A stretch of 64,000 nt of DNA from Amoebidium appalachense (Eukaryota > Ichthyosporea): positions 310,001 to 374,000 of the forward strand of contig CAVNZM010000014.1 of the NCBI GenBank assembly GCA_963693365.1, written 5' to 3'. Positions 27,315 to 57,499 of this stretch are shown one piece after another. A program made the position numbers and the translations under genes. Position 1 is the first letter of the stretch. Every line of letters begins with the position of its first letter. The notes under the pieces were generated by a model. The model saw only the letters and a program-made list of their open reading frames with translations. It was not told where the DNA came from and did no database searches.

Positions 27315-29780
27315 AATCCCCCAAATCCCCTCCACCTCCCTCTGCCCCACTCAACCAAATAATAAAACCAATAATGGGGGGGGGGGGGGGGGGGAAGCCC
27401 TCCCCCTCCTGCATCAACATGTGAATGTTGCATGCAACTAGAGAAACCCTTGGCTGACACCTATCCCCCCCCCCTGCAGGTTGACCCCGTGACGCTGTAC
27501 AACCTCGTGTCCACGGTCGAGGCCCTTGTGAGCAGTGGCATCACGGACCCGTACGAGTTCTACGAGTATGTGCACGTGTCTGAGGTCGGCAACACCAGCG
27601 GTGGCGGTGTGGGTGGTATGCGCTCCAACATCGAGATGTACAAGGACCGCTTCCTTGACAAGCCCGTTGCAGGCGACAAGCTTCAGGAGACATTCATTAA
27701 CACCATGCCCGCATGGGTCAACCTGCTCCTTCTGTCCTCCAGCGGCCCCATCAAGTCCCCTGTGGGTGCATGCGCCACGGCCGTGCAGTCCGTTGAGATT
27801 GGTGTTGAGACCATCCTCTCTGGCAAGGCCAAGATTGTCATTGCCGGTGGTTACGATGATTTCCAGGAGCCGGGCTCATACGAGTTTGCACAGATGCGTG
27901 CCACCTCCAACACCGAGGATGAGTATGCCGCTGGGCGCACACCTCGCGAGATGTCTCGTCCCGCCACCACCACCCGTGCCGGGTTCATGGAGGCTATGGG
28001 TGCAGGCAACCACATTCTCATGTCTGCCGAGCTTGCCATCAAGATCGGTGTGCCCATCTACGGTATTGTGGCCCTGACTAACACGGCCACGGACAAGGAG
28101 GGCCGCAGCATCCCCGCACCCGGGCAGGGCATCCTGACCACGGCACGGGAGCACCACGGCCAGCGCCTGCCGCAGCTCATGGACCTCAAGTACCGCAAGA
28201 GGCAGCTGGACTTTGCCTCCAAGCACATCAAGGTGTGTACCTACCTCCCCCCCCCTTCTGTTTCTTCAAAACACCCACTCATGGCCCACACACACACACA
28301 TGTACCCACACATACGTTTAGTCAGCTACCCTTCCCCACCCAACTGCTCTTGTTCCCTCAACATGCACACACATGCCCATGTGCACTCACACATTGCACA
28401 TCCCCCTCCCCCCCTCTCCTCCCCTCGCCCTCTGAGCCCATCACACATACATCTATACACATGACTCACACTCCCCCTCCCTTTCAGCTGTGGATGGAGA
28501 CCGAGATCTCTCTCCTTCGCGACGAGGTCGAGACCGGCCTGCCCGAGGGTGAGTTTGCCCTCCGTGTGGCCGAGATCGAAAAGGAGGCAGAGCGTCAGCG
28601 CAAGGCCGCCATTGCCACCTGGGGCAACGAGTTCTACAAGAACAACACAGAGATCTCCCCTCTGCGCGGTGCCCTTGCCGTGTTCGGCCTGACCGCTGAT
28701 GACATTGGTGTTGCCTCCTTCCACGGCACAAGCACCAAGGCCAACGACAAGAACGAATCCAGCGTGCTTCATGCCCAGCTGGCCCATATTGGCCGCACCC
28801 CGGGCAACCCCGTGCCGGGTGTGTTCCAGAAATACCTCACCGGCCACCCCAAGGGCGCTGCGTGCGCGTGGATGCTCAACGGTGTGCTGCAGTGCATGCA
28901 AGATGGTGTGGTGCCGGGCAACCGCAATGCCGACAACATTGACGAGGTGATGGCGCAGTTCACCAATGTGCTGTACCCCAGCCACACGCTCAAGGTGGGC
29001 CACATCAAGGCCGGCCTGATCAAGTCCTTCGGCTTCGGCCAGGTGGGTGGTGAGGCCCTTGTGATCCACCCCGACTATGTTCTTGGTCTGCTGGAGAAGG
29101 CCGATCTCGAGGCCTACCTCGCCAAGCGTCAGGTGCGTGAGGCTGCATCGTACCGCTACTTCCACGATGCCATCAGCAACACCAAGCCCTATGTGCGCGT
29201 CAAGACCAGCCCCCCCTACACCGTGGACCAGGAGCGCACGGTCTACCTCAACCCCGAGGCCCGCGCCCACTTCGACAAGGCCAGCGGCTCATGGAAGTAC
29301 AGCAACCAGGGTGCCGCCGGTCGTGTGTCCCACCCAGGCAAGGACCGTATGGCCCAGGCACTAGAGGCCACCCTTGAGAAGACCGCCGGGGGCGCTGCCC
29401 GTGGGTTCGGTGTTGACGTGGAGCAGGTTGCGGCTGTGAACGTGTCCAACCCGACGTTCCTCGAGCGCAACTTCACCCAGGCCGAGATCGACTATTGCAA
29501 CGCGGCCGCTGACCCCCAGGCAAGCTTTGCCGGGCGCTGGTCTGCCAAGGAGGCTGTGATCAAGGCCATCTCCAACCTGCACCCTGACACCCCGGCTGGG
29601 TGGCTCGGTGCTGGCGCCGGCTTGAAGAATATTGAGGTGCTGCCCTCAGAGTCTAAGGCCCCTGTGGTGGTGCTGCATGGCGCTGCTGCGGATGTTGCAA
29701 AGAAGGCAGGCGCCAAGGAGGTGAAAGTGAGCATCAGCCATAGCGGGGAGTATGCCGTCGCCACCGCCATTGCACAATAA
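10805..29780 (+). CDS. FAS: Type I fatty acid synthase, fused fungal-type beta-alpha chain with two ACP domains
   Basis: Cytosolic multienzyme making long-chain acyl-CoA from acetyl- and malonyl-CoA with NADPH. Sixteen exons: 10805-10972, 11513-11827, 12051-12203, 12993-13202, 14108-14578, 14867-15053, 16256-18265, 18953-21709, 21953-22713, 22989-25197, 25523-25761, 26067-26408, 26665-26781, 27022-27267, 27480-28232, 28488-29780; frame is kept throughout, giving 4076 residues. Order: acetyltransferase (GGQG at 169, GHSQG with Ser281); enoyl reductase (from about 590, GGRGGGHHS near 740); hot-dog dehydratase (GDTNPIH, His1606); malonyl/palmitoyl transferase (FTGQGSQ at 1708, GHSLGEY with Ser1851); ACP1 (GGKS, Ser2257); ACP2 (GGKS, Ser2447); ketoreductase (TGCGKGSIG near 2880, Tyr3033/Lys3037); ketosynthase (Cys3493, His3725, His3766); phosphopantetheinyl transferase (GVDVE with Asp3956, WSAKEA with Glu4001). 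In yeast these are two proteins and one ACP. No catalytic residue is missing. The start is the first ATG in frame; an upstream in-frame TTG at 10793 was rejected. Confidence 0.96.
12204..12992 (+). repeat. FAS intron 3: C/T-rich with long poly-C runs
   Basis: Begins GTGCCT after CTGCAG and ends CTGTGCGCACAG. Almost every base between is pyrimidine on the plus strand, with C runs near 12533-12550, 12580-12597 and 12923-12946. Apparent proline-rich frames are repeat translations. Confidence 0.85.
13727..13860 (+). mobile_element. Dispersed element, 3' module only, in FAS intron 4
   Basis: Starts at CTGTGGATGACGTGG and runs through CTCTGCTTATTATGCATAC and TTATGTATGGCTTGCATTC to GACGCATTCAAAA, then poly-C. 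Nearly identical to copies at 16000, 35510, 47080 and 49390. The hairpin-bearing 5' module is missing, and poly-C precedes the truncated start. Sense orientation relative to FAS. Confidence 0.85.
15054..16255 (+). repeat. FAS intron 6: CA-rich minisatellite DNA
   Basis: Phase-1 intron (G|GTGAGC to CACAG|TA). Holds poly-C at 15428-15450, a stretch of degenerate CACACATGCACA repeats at 15655-15835, poly-C at 15871-15896 and then a copy of the dispersed element. No exon was recognised inside. Confidence 0.85.
15897..16148 (+). mobile_element. Dispersed hairpin element, 5'-truncated copy in FAS intron 6
   Basis: Begins inside the first small hairpin (AAGACGGGTGACC), keeps both arms of the long hairpin (ACAGTATTTGAGTT and AACTCGGGTACTGT), the whole 3' module and a 39-base poly-C tail (16110-16148). 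Relative to other copies the 5' arm has C to T, which turns a C-G pair into a U-G wobble and keeps the stem. Sense orientation. Confidence 0.88.
18266..18952 (+). repeat. FAS intron 7: poly-C then CA-rich DNA
   Basis: Phase-1 intron (G|GTGAGT to CCACAG|TG). Contains poly-C near 18409-18437 and 18884-18912 and extensive CA repeats 18580-18740. Apparent Thr-His-rich frames are repeat translations. Confidence 0.85.
27373..27394 (+). repeat. Poly-G tract in FAS intron 14
   Basis: One of very few long G runs on the coding strand of FAS introns; nearly all other homopolymer runs in this gene are C on the coding strand. Confidence 0.85.
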
Positions 29781-31262
29781 CGCACGGGCACGTGCACAAA
29801 ACACAAATTAGCATACACACGCACACATATCTAGTATTATTACATACATAGCAACAAAAAAGTGTGAAGCGAATGCGGGCCTACGGGTACTGCGGCACAA
29901 AAGAAAACTTGATTGATTTTTTCCAAGTGTATGATCGTATATAGTCCGACTGGTGAGTGATGTCTTCCCCCTAGTATATGGAAGCACTAGTATATATTGT
30001 GGACATGCATGGTCGTGGTGGTGCCACAGTGTGGCCACCCGGCCTGCAGCTTTGTATATGGCCGACTGATTGACGCTATGACCGGCCGCCCGCACACCAT
30101 TGGTCAATTATCACGTGCTCTTTGGGGAGGCCAGGCCTCATTGGGCGGTGGTATGGCCGTGGTTGGGGTAGGGTGTGGGTGGGAGGGGAGGCCAGGCCCC
30201 AACTGCTCGTGCTCGACTCTGCGTGTTGGTGCGCCCATGAGGAAATAGTAAATACAGGGAGCTGTGCCCCTGATCGAGATTGTACTATACACATGTGCCC
30301 TGTTGTCTCTGAACCCCCCCCCCCCACACACGCACGCACGAACCACCACTACCACCATTACCCAAAACACACACATCCACACACTCACCACCACTTTCAA
30401 AACACACACACACAACACACCACCACCACCACCCAAAGCACACACACACACAAACACCACCACTGTCCCAAACGACACGCACAGTCGTACAGCACACAAC
30501 ACCGTGGCACACACAGCACCAACACCTCAATAATTCTCGATCCATGACAAGATAAGAAAGCAGCCTACCCCTCCTCCCCCCAAATTTCAACCCAACCAAT
30601 ACAAAAAACACAAGTGTAAAGTGTGCAAAAAAGCACAAAATCATCACTTGATGCATATGCATGCAAAGGGAAAGGACCAATCAACTAACCTCCCCTTTCT
30701 CCCCCCCCCCCCCCCCCCCCCTCTCCCCCTCCGTCCTCCCCTCCTCCCCCCTCCCCTCCCTCCCCAAAGGCCCCTACCCGGCGCCTCAAGTCCTGTTCCA
30801 ACACTTCTACAAACACAACATGTATGACCTTCACCCGCCTGTGAGTCAGACGGACACCTTAAGTACACTACACGTGCACACTGGCTACCTGGTCCGGACA
30901 CAGTCGCCTATCACACAGAGAAGGTGAGATTGCAGTGTGCCAGGATGCCAGGTGCCTATGCCAGGTGCCCGTGGTAATTGTGTGTTAGGGAACCATGCCT
31001 GATGCCTTGGGTGGGGGAGGGGATAATTGCGGGGGGAGGTGGCAAGGGATTATGTATTGGTCCGAGTACTAAGGCTCAGCGGGACAGACTTCAAGATTGC
31101 ACAAAATAATTTAGGTGATGCATGCATGTACATTTGGAATGTTTTATTTTACTTTTGACTTAGGAGTTTCTTAGGGTTCCAGGTCGTGCCAGACCCGTAC
31201 GGATGGCATATGATTGGCGCGATCCACATCTAATCGACCCGAAAAGGCCCATCAAATTTGCC

Positions 31263-31295
<33 letters not shown>

Positions 31296-31531
31296 TGTGT
31301 GTGGTGGTAGCAGGGGGGGGGGGGGGGGGGGGGGGAGGGGGGGAGGGGGGCTCGAGGGGGGGGGGGAGGGGGGGGGGTTTCTTGGAACATAGCAGGAGGT
31401 AGGGGGGATTCTTATTCTTATATATATTTAAATTTATCTTCATTTACATTTACATTTACATTTTTCTTTATTTCAAATTGATTTTATTTTATTTTATTTT
31501 TAATTTTATTTAATTATTTTTTATTTTTTTT

Positions 31532-31542
<11 letters not shown>

Positions 31543-31586
<44 letters not shown>
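31543..31586 (+). repeat. 44-base poly-G tract preceded by poly-T
   Basis: T-rich sequence (31490-31542) runs directly into an uninterrupted G run. On the minus strand this is poly-C followed by A-rich DNA, the same compound order as the 3' ends of some dispersed-element copies. Confidence 0.9.
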
Positions 31587-31588
<2 letters not shown>

Positions 31589-31831
31589 ATGAATTCATTA
31601 ACCAATCTCACAAAACAACTCATACCGTAATATCAAAATTTAGCAAGTACCTCTACCGGTGCGAAGACGAGTAGAGAGCTTGCGGAGAGATCTGTATGTA
31701 CGATAGAGTTCATGCCCATGGACACCCGAGACACTCTTGCATGTTGAGGGTTTTTATGAATTTTGTACGTGGGTGCCAGACTGTAGCTAGCTAGGGGCCA
31801 CGGGATAGAAAGGAAGTTAGCAACTATGTGC

Positions 31832-31867
<36 letters not shown>

Positions 31868-32040
31868 CCCCCCCCCCCTCCCCCTCGAGGTGTCCTTTCA
31901 GGACAGACCACTGTGTGGAGACCCCTTTACTTCCATGCAACCGGGCATGGTTGCTCTGTGTCGTGCATCTGTAAGCACGTACGCATTTTTCGCTGCACTG
32001 CTTTAGTTTGCACACACATCTTCACCGTTTTCTCACCATG

Positions 32041-32337
32041 CTTGCATAAGCAACCCTGCTCGTCTTTGATCAAGACGGGTTGACCCTTCCAAGTTCAGTT
32101 GATGCTGCTGTCTGAGTTGGAGAGTCGTATATACGCGGGCTAAGGAGTCGAAACTCAGACGCAATTGATGACTTGGGCCCTCCCTGAGGATAGGCTCTGC
32201 TTATGACACATACTGTGCGCATGGCTGATGTTGCATACTTGAATGTTTGCCTTTGCATGTGTCCTGCACCATGCTTCTCGTCGTGTACGCGTACTTCCTA
32301 CCGTGTTCCGCATTCAAAACCCCCCCCCCCCCCCCTC
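32041..32337 (+). mobile_element. Diverged near-full copy of the dispersed hairpin element
   Basis: Starts CTTGCATAAGCAACCCTGCT, has the small hairpin CTCGTCT/AGACGGG unchanged, a long hairpin with arms GTCTGAGTT and AACTCAGAC (9 bp, all Watson-Crick), the 3' module in diverged form (TGAGGATAGGCTCTGCTTAT) and ends GCATTCAAAACCCC with poly-C. In the younger copies the matching part of the stem contains wobble pairs, so the pairing is kept while the bases differ. Confidence 0.8.
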
Positions 32338-32590
32338 TCCGCCCGCCCCCCCCCCCCCCCTACCCCTCCCCTACCCTCCAACTCCCGCTCCCGTCCCACC
32401 TCCTCCAGCACTTCCTCCCCCAAATTTAACGCACGCACACACACACACATGCCACACATACACACACACAGACACACACGCACAGTTTCTCTTGCTCATA
32501 CACACCGTGACGTATACACACGTGCACACATACACACTGTGCGCACATGCACACCCACCCACACTCACACCCACACCCACACGGGTACAT

Positions 32591-32625
32591 ATGTGCACAC
32601 ACACGCGCGCGCGCACACACACACG

Positions 32626-32672
<47 letters not shown>
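32591..32672. repeat. CA/CG alternating purine-pyrimidine tract
   Basis: CACACA blocks alternate with two CGCGCGCGCG blocks (about 32604-32612 and 32626-32634) and a longer CA run. Such sequence readily adopts Z-form DNA. Confidence 0.85.
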
Positions 32673-32675
<3 letters not shown>

Positions 32676-33010
32676 CCGTGAAGCACGCGTACGTGTGCGC
32701 ACATGCACACATGCACAAGGCAAGCCTTTCCTGATTCCGTTACGGTACAAACTGATGCAGCTAGAAAACCACGAACACAATGTGGCATCGCCGGACGTGC
32801 CGGCATTGAATCACGACTCAAAATCGTCGTGTCACATGTGTGCACAACTCACGGGCGCTGTCATGATGATAAAAAACCAAGTTATTCGAGCATACTTCAT
32901 TCTGTGGGTAAAGCTGCCCGGTGCGATGCTTCACGGTGCTTGAATCTCGACTCAAGGCCTCCTACACTGTTTCCGGATCCTCCTGTGCACACTGGCCCAG
33001 TTGCGGTGGC

Positions 33011-33185
33011 ATTGGGCAGCCGCCTAACAACACAGCCAATAGAAAACACTGCTTTGTGATATTTGCCGCGCTCTCCATACCAAACAATAGATCAACCAAT
33101 TATCAACTAGATTGACTTACGTAAGCAATTCCGGAATGTTCAGACTGAACACGTTAGTGCCGCTGATTGGCGGTGATTGACCAAT
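33011..33185. promoter_or_regulatory. CCAAT boxes and a TTACGTAA palindrome upstream of IRE1
   Basis: ATTGG at 33011 and 33166 and CCAAT at 33036, 33096 and 33181 lie within 175 bp, with the palindrome CTTACGTAAG at 33116-33125, a typical bZIP-type site. The IRE1 start codon is 350 bp downstream. Promoter function is inferred from position and from the matching cluster in front of FAS. Confidence 0.45.
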
Positions 33186-33533
33186 CGTTGTCAAGCGTGG
33201 CACTGTCGACGTGTTTCCGTTTGCGTCGCGTTCTGAAACTGTTGTTGTGTTGCGTTCTGAGTTTTTGAAAGGTTGACACCTTATAGTTTTGCTAACTGTA
33301 ACTTGTAAGTTTAGGCCTAAATATAACGGTTAGTGGTTTGTGAAGTTATACTTTGATGTATATAAGAGCTTCTATGTATGAGGTAAAGGGGGTCTTGTTG
33401 CTTGGTACCTCACATCAGTGCTTGTACCCAGGCTGTGGGATTTTGAGTGCGAGATTTGGTTGTCTACCTCATTAGTGCCAGTGGTGTCAAAGCTGATGTT
33501 AATGGATGAGCCTGGAGGGCACCATACGCCAAC

Positions 33534-52291
<18,758 letters not shown>

Positions 52292-52417
52292 AAGCAAATG
52301 GAACGAATGAACTAACGTACTAGCGGCAACTGTAGCTCACACAAACATGTTAACGTTTGTCTCCTTATCCCCCTCCCTCCCCCCCCTCCCCCCCCCCCCC
52401 CCCCCCCCCTCCCCCCC

Positions 52418-52455
<38 letters not shown>

Positions 52456-53635
52456 CCCGCCCCCTCCCCCCCCCAACTCACGGGTTTCACTTAGTAACAC
52501 ACGAACCGCCCCTTTATCGAGGGTGTACATATTTTTACTGGAGACTTGTGCTGCCCTACCAGAACATGAACGCACACACACTTACAGTATATACTTGTTT
52601 TTTTTTTTGTTCACGTTTTTGGGCCACGTTTGCGTGAGAAGGTTGGCTTATAACTTGGCATACACCCACAAACTAAGGCACACAGAAGAGGCAAATTCGT
52701 AGTAGTCAGAAGTGTCGCGCAGCTGGATTTTCGAATGCTTTTTCTTAGCTCTTGGCGGGGTGTATTTTCCGTTGTCCTTTCCCTCACCCCCTCCCCCCCC
52801 TTTTTTTTTACCGTGCATGAAAGTTGTTAGTGTGTTGTAGCTACATGGTAGATGCGAAAATCTCAGCAGGAGTTGTGAATATGTGATGGATTTTGCTTAA
52901 GTAGCTCAGATGAAGAGATTAAAAGATGGTGTTGATGCAGTTGTAGAGAAGACGACTCCCTGGTGGTGGCATGAACACACCGTGAATAAACACGCAATCA
53001 ACACAGTACACGTGAATCGGTTTGTATCAGCCAGCTAGCCCCCCCCCCCCCCCCCCCCCCCCCCCCACCACCACCACCACCACCACCACCACCACCACCA
53101 CCACCACCCACCGACCCACACACCTACCCCTACCCACCCACTCACCCACCCACACAGACACACACCCACCCAGGCTCCAACACAAACACACGCACACACT
53201 GACACTGTCACACGAGTGATGTCTCCCAGTCCCATGGCATTTTTTGATATGCACTTCGTGTGCATATACCAGAAATGTGGCTGACTTTCTTGCCCCTAGA
53301 GCCCTGGGTATACCACAAAAGGGCCCTAATTGCATAATTCGATTTTTTCTGAACCCGTATTCCCGTTGTGCATGTGACTACACGCATGCACATGCACGCA
53401 GAAACCGGCGCAAACCTCCTGGTTCGAGATCTCCCCTTGGAATATTTGTGAGCACCCAAGACACCCGACCAAATATTCAATAAGAAAAAACAACGAGAAA
53501 GCAATGAAATATGTATGCGTTGTTGATGGTTGGGTGGATGGTCATGATCATACATATGACTCGGGGGGGGGGGGGGGGGGGGGAGGCCTCGGGGATCTGA
53601 AGAGCCTGAAGGGGATCGGAAGGTTTCCCCCCTGT

Positions 53636-53671
<36 letters not shown>

Positions 53672-54500
53672 AGGGGGGGGGGAAGGGACACATGGCATGG
53701 CAACACATACACCCACACACACAAAGAACTGAATATTTCCTCAGAGTGATTTACAGTATGTCGTTATTACACCGTTTGAACAATATATTAGTCCTAGGCC
53801 TGTAATATTAAACCACATATTGAGTGGAAGTCAAAGTTTTACAGCCTGGCTATGCATGCTCATTAATAAAATACAACCAAGTATATGTACACACCTGATG
53901 AGGCTAGCAGGCTGCGAGTACACTGAGAGCACACTGCAGGCCTCCCTGATAATTAGGTGTTCAGGGGGCTGTTGGCTGCACAGCACGTGTTGTTGGCCGC
54001 TCAGTTGGCCTGCACTGCCAGAGCCGCCGGGAGGGGATCCGGGGGGGAGGGAAAGAGCGGGCCGTGATCAGGAAATCCCGAGGTTTGGTGACGTCACGGC
54101 TAGGCTCCAGTAGGCGGCCCTAACCGGGGCTAAGGCGGGAACTTTTTTCATGTACCCCATAATATTCAGCCTCCCGGAAAATTGAAACCTCATTTCCATA
54201 TGGTTATGATATTCTATTATGCGTGTAGCTATTAAATAAAGAAAATGGATTTGCTTTATAACGGTATACCATTTTGGAGTGTACTCTCATCGTTTTTTAC
54301 TACTATACGTAAGACAACATACAGTGCTCAATCCCCGGAACTGGGAAAAGGTAATTCCTCGCCCCACACATTATGAGGTTTGGGGGACCCTTCTTAGCCA
54401 TATATGGCTCATGACCTGCCAAATATAGCAAGTAGTTTCATAACTTTCCGTTTACTTGTGGGAAAGTCCAACCCACCACACCTTTTCACCGTTTTCTTCA
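52292..54500. other. Spacer downstream of IRE1
   Basis: No gene recognised. Contains poly-C (52388-52453), AATAAA at 52984-52989, a (CCA)n stretch at 53066-53108, two poly-G blocks (53563-53583 and 53637-53668), and the palindrome TGACGTCA at 54089-54096. The 97-codon plus frame at 53820-54113 shows no domain. Confidence 0.45.
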
Positions 54501-54504
54501 AACT

Positions 54505-54985
54505 CACTCACACAACCTTCTTTGTAGAGACCCACACAACCTTCTTTATAAACGCTCGCACAACTTTTTATTTGTAGACAAGCACACAGCCTTTTTCTTT
54601 GTAGACACCCACACAAATTTCTCCTTTGTAGACACTCACACAACTTTCTTCTTTGTAAAAAGACACACAGCTTTCTTCTTTGTAGATGCTGACACTCACA
54701 CAACTTTCTTCTTTTTAGACACTCACACAACCTTCTTTGTAGACATTCACACAACCCTCTTTGTAGACACCAGCACAACCTTCTTTGTAGACACTCACAA
54801 AAACTTCTTTGTGAACACTCACACAACCTTTTTTGTAGACACTCACACAACCTTCTTTGGTAGACGCTAACAACCTTCACACAACCTCCGTTGTAGGCAC
54901 TTAAAAACCCTTCACACAACCTTTTTTTTTTTAGACACTCACAACTCTCACACAACCTTCTTTGTAGAGACTCGACATCTTCACC
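54505..54985 (-). repeat. Degenerate minisatellite, unit about 24 bp
   Basis: Plus-strand unit close to CACTCACACAACCTTCTTTG plus TAGA, repeated about 20 times with many substitutions and length changes. The minus-strand frame 54452-55003 (183 codons, CECLQRRKLCEC-like) is the translation of this array. The decay between units and lack of any other domain argue against a protein. Confidence 0.75.
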
Positions 54986-55124
54986 CCATGTTCTTCTAGA
55001 CACTCGAAATGTTCACGTAACCTACCAAACAGTCTTCCTCTGGACGCATCCAGGAGATACCCCAACCCACCCATTTCAAGCAGCTGCTGCTTAATAGCCT
55101 CTCTCCGGCCACCACCTTACAACC

Positions 55125-57480
55125 ATGGTGCCCCGTTTTGCCTCCGCGTCAATAGTGCCGGCAGACCCAGACGCAGGTGAGCTCTTCTCTGTTTCCATGT
55201 TGTGTGTGCACAGATGCTTGCGCTCTTTCCTTTGTTTTCAACTCTCCCCAAGCATATACACAAGTTAATCAGCCCCCCCCCCCCCCCCCCCCCTCCCCCC
55301 GCCGCCCCCCCCCCCCCCCCCCACCACCACCACCACCGCCATCACAACTAACACCACTTTCGTCTCCCCCCCCCCCCCCCCCCCCCTCCCCCCCCCTTCC
55401 CCCTCCCCCCACCTCCTAAAGCAGGCTGGGTAGCTATTTCGTTGGTTTGGTTTTGCTTTTACTCCCCCCTCCCCCCCCCCCTCCCCCTCACCTCCCCATC
55501 ATCTCCTGCATACACATCACACACTGACACTCTTTCTAGTTCACAGGCTGCCCCATAGCCGACCTCCCGACTGAGACACGAGCACACATTGTGAGCTTTC
55601 TGGGGCTCCAAGACAGGGGCCGACTTTCTCAGACATGCCGCCACATGGCCCATCTGGCCCGCAGTTCGCTTCCGGGCACAATCACACTGAAGTTGCCGCC
55701 TGGGAACCGACCCAAACAGTGGAGAAAGCCACTCTTTCCGTTTCTCGATGGATGGGCCTCAGCCATCGGGTGTGTTCACTTCAACTTCTGGAGTTTGTGC
55801 CGGGAGTTTGAAGCACATACGGACTACGCGGACGGAAGATTCGAGTTTGCTCTTGGGTGGGTGGCCAGAAGCCTGGCAGTGGAGGCAAACGTTGTTTCAT
55901 TGGTGTGGACCAGTGGGGAGGAAGAGGTGCCACAATAGGGGTATAGCACCTTCCACAGCACGTGCCTGCGCATTGTGCTCGAGCACATGGGTGGTTCGCT
56001 GAGGCGGGTCAGGCTGGTGGGTAGGCTCAGGAATGACCAAATGTACATGGGGTCTGCATGCGTCCATGCGGAATGGAAACTCTGCCCAAACCTGGTTGCC
56101 CTCGATTTACGCGGTTGTGTGATGCCCACTACACTGCCTGGGGCCAAACCAAACATGCGCACATTCAGGGCAAAGGGATGTTTATATGAGCATGATGCCA
56201 ATATTGTTTTAGATAAGCATGATGCCGAAGTTTTTTCCCTTCCACCGTCGTATTTTGAAAACATGCCGAACATAACTACACTAATGTTGAGGGCTCTATC
56301 TTTCGTCACGATGCCTTAGATTTTGTGCAAGCTGTCAGCCGGTGTACCAAGCTGCGGTCTTTGACGCTGTTGATCATATGTGGTGCTGGGCATGAACATC
56401 ATGGGCCACACGACGTGGTCGATCTCTCCCCACTTGCCTCATGCACACACATTGAATCCCTCAGTGTTACTATCCAGAAATTTAATGATGCATATGTGCA
56501 CACATTCAATCTGCCGGACCACCCTAACCTTCGCAAGCTACATGTAGGGCCACTCTCAGGCCGCCATTCCTTTTCCCCTTCCCGTCTGACCAGCATTACC
56601 CTGAGGGGACCGACAACAGCAACAAAGGCAACGCTCGTCGACTTCCCTAGCAACCATTTGCGGCAGTTAGATTTGTCCTTTGTGCGGTGGCCCAAGGCAA
56701 GCGTGCAGCTGCGAAACATGAAGTGGATGGAGAACCGAGCCTTTGGGGAAATGATTTGATGGCCGATGGGGAAGTGGTGAATCTGGCCAATCATCCTCGC
56801 CTGAGTACTCTCAGCCTGTCGGACAGGAGCGTGGTCGGTCTTGGTGTGGCACCACCACAGGGCCTATCGAGGCTGCAGACGGTAGAGATCGAATACTGCC
56901 CAAACATCACCAATATCAGCGCATTGGCCGGTAGCGCGGTAGAAAGGGTTGCCTTTAAGTACGACACCGCGTCAACGAAAAGCTCAGGCATCTACATGTT
57001 TCTAAAGCGGCGTGGCCTCAAACACACCATGTGCTTTTTGCCAGACCTGAGCGGCTTCATAGGATGCAGGAACCTTCGGGAGTTGACCGTGCACGCCTCC
57101 TCTTTGTCCAACATTGACGGGCTGGCCGGACTACCCATTTGCCGGCTTTCTCTGTGTGATACCCACCATCTCCAGAGTGTTGCGCCGCTAGCAAACTGCC
57201 CACACCTGAGTTATGTCTTTCTGGACAACATGCACGACATCAGCGCCCTGAGCCGATGCCCGAGCCTGGAGCGTTTAGAACTAGACTACTTCCCCAGGTC
57301 TGCGACGTATCCAGCCTGGCCGGGCACCCCTCACTCATTCAGTTAAGACTCGGGTACATGACGCCGCAGCATGCAAGCGTGGGGGCATTGACCACGTGCC
57401 CGAAACTGGGCTACTTTCCAATTCCTCAAGGTTGGCAGATGGTTCGGACTTTCACTTGCAGGCATTCATTCCCGAGGTAC
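55125..57480 (+). pseudogene. F-box / leucine-rich-repeat pseudogene
   Basis: A paralogue in style of the gene at 1513. Exon 1 (55125-55176, ends G|GTGAGC) joins in phase to 55547, giving an F-box (LPTETRAHIVSFLGLQDRG, then LSQTCRHMAHLA). Leucine-rich repeats follow (LVALDLRGC, ITTLMLRAL, LRSLTLLI, LSPLASC, LRQLDLSFV, LSTLSLSD, LRELTVHASSL, LERLELDYF, LIQLRLGYM) but in changing frames: in-frame TAG at 55936-55938; a frameshift at about 56300-56312 (frame 1 stops at 56317); a second near 56735-56757; a third near 57296. No plausible small introns repair these. Intact, it would be around 600-700 residues. Either a recently decayed gene or, for the indels only, assembly error; the TAG is a substitution. 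Confidence 0.75.
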
Positions 57481-57499
57481 GCCTTTCCGACCATGAGCT

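Larger units (their letters stand above)
29781..33000. other. Spacer between FAS and IRE1
   Basis: No coding exon recognised. After the FAS stop no AATAAA is seen nearby. At 30096-30116 CCATTGG, TCAAT and CACGTG occur together. The word GGGGAGGCCAGGCC occurs near 30124 and again near 30185. CA-rich DNA covers 30320-30520, a GT run is at 31263-31300 and a 44-base poly-G preceded by T-rich DNA is at 31543-31586. A (CT)n run is at 31831-31866. A diverged dispersed element is annotated separately. Confidence 0.5.

Noticed and set aside
30621-30927. Short plus-strand frames ending in GTGAGTC near 30841
   Set aside because: Donor-like word present, but the preceding peptide is compositionally random and no partner exon was found.
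54452-55003. 183-codon minus-strand frame with repeated CECLQRRKLCEC
   Set aside because: It is the translation of a degenerate 24-bp minisatellite; unit lengths vary and there is no other domain or start context.
55936-55938. In-frame TAG as evidence of an alternative genetic code or readthrough
   Set aside because: IRE1 ends at a TAG in the expected place, FAS at TAA, and the same locus also carries frameshifts, so decay explains it better.
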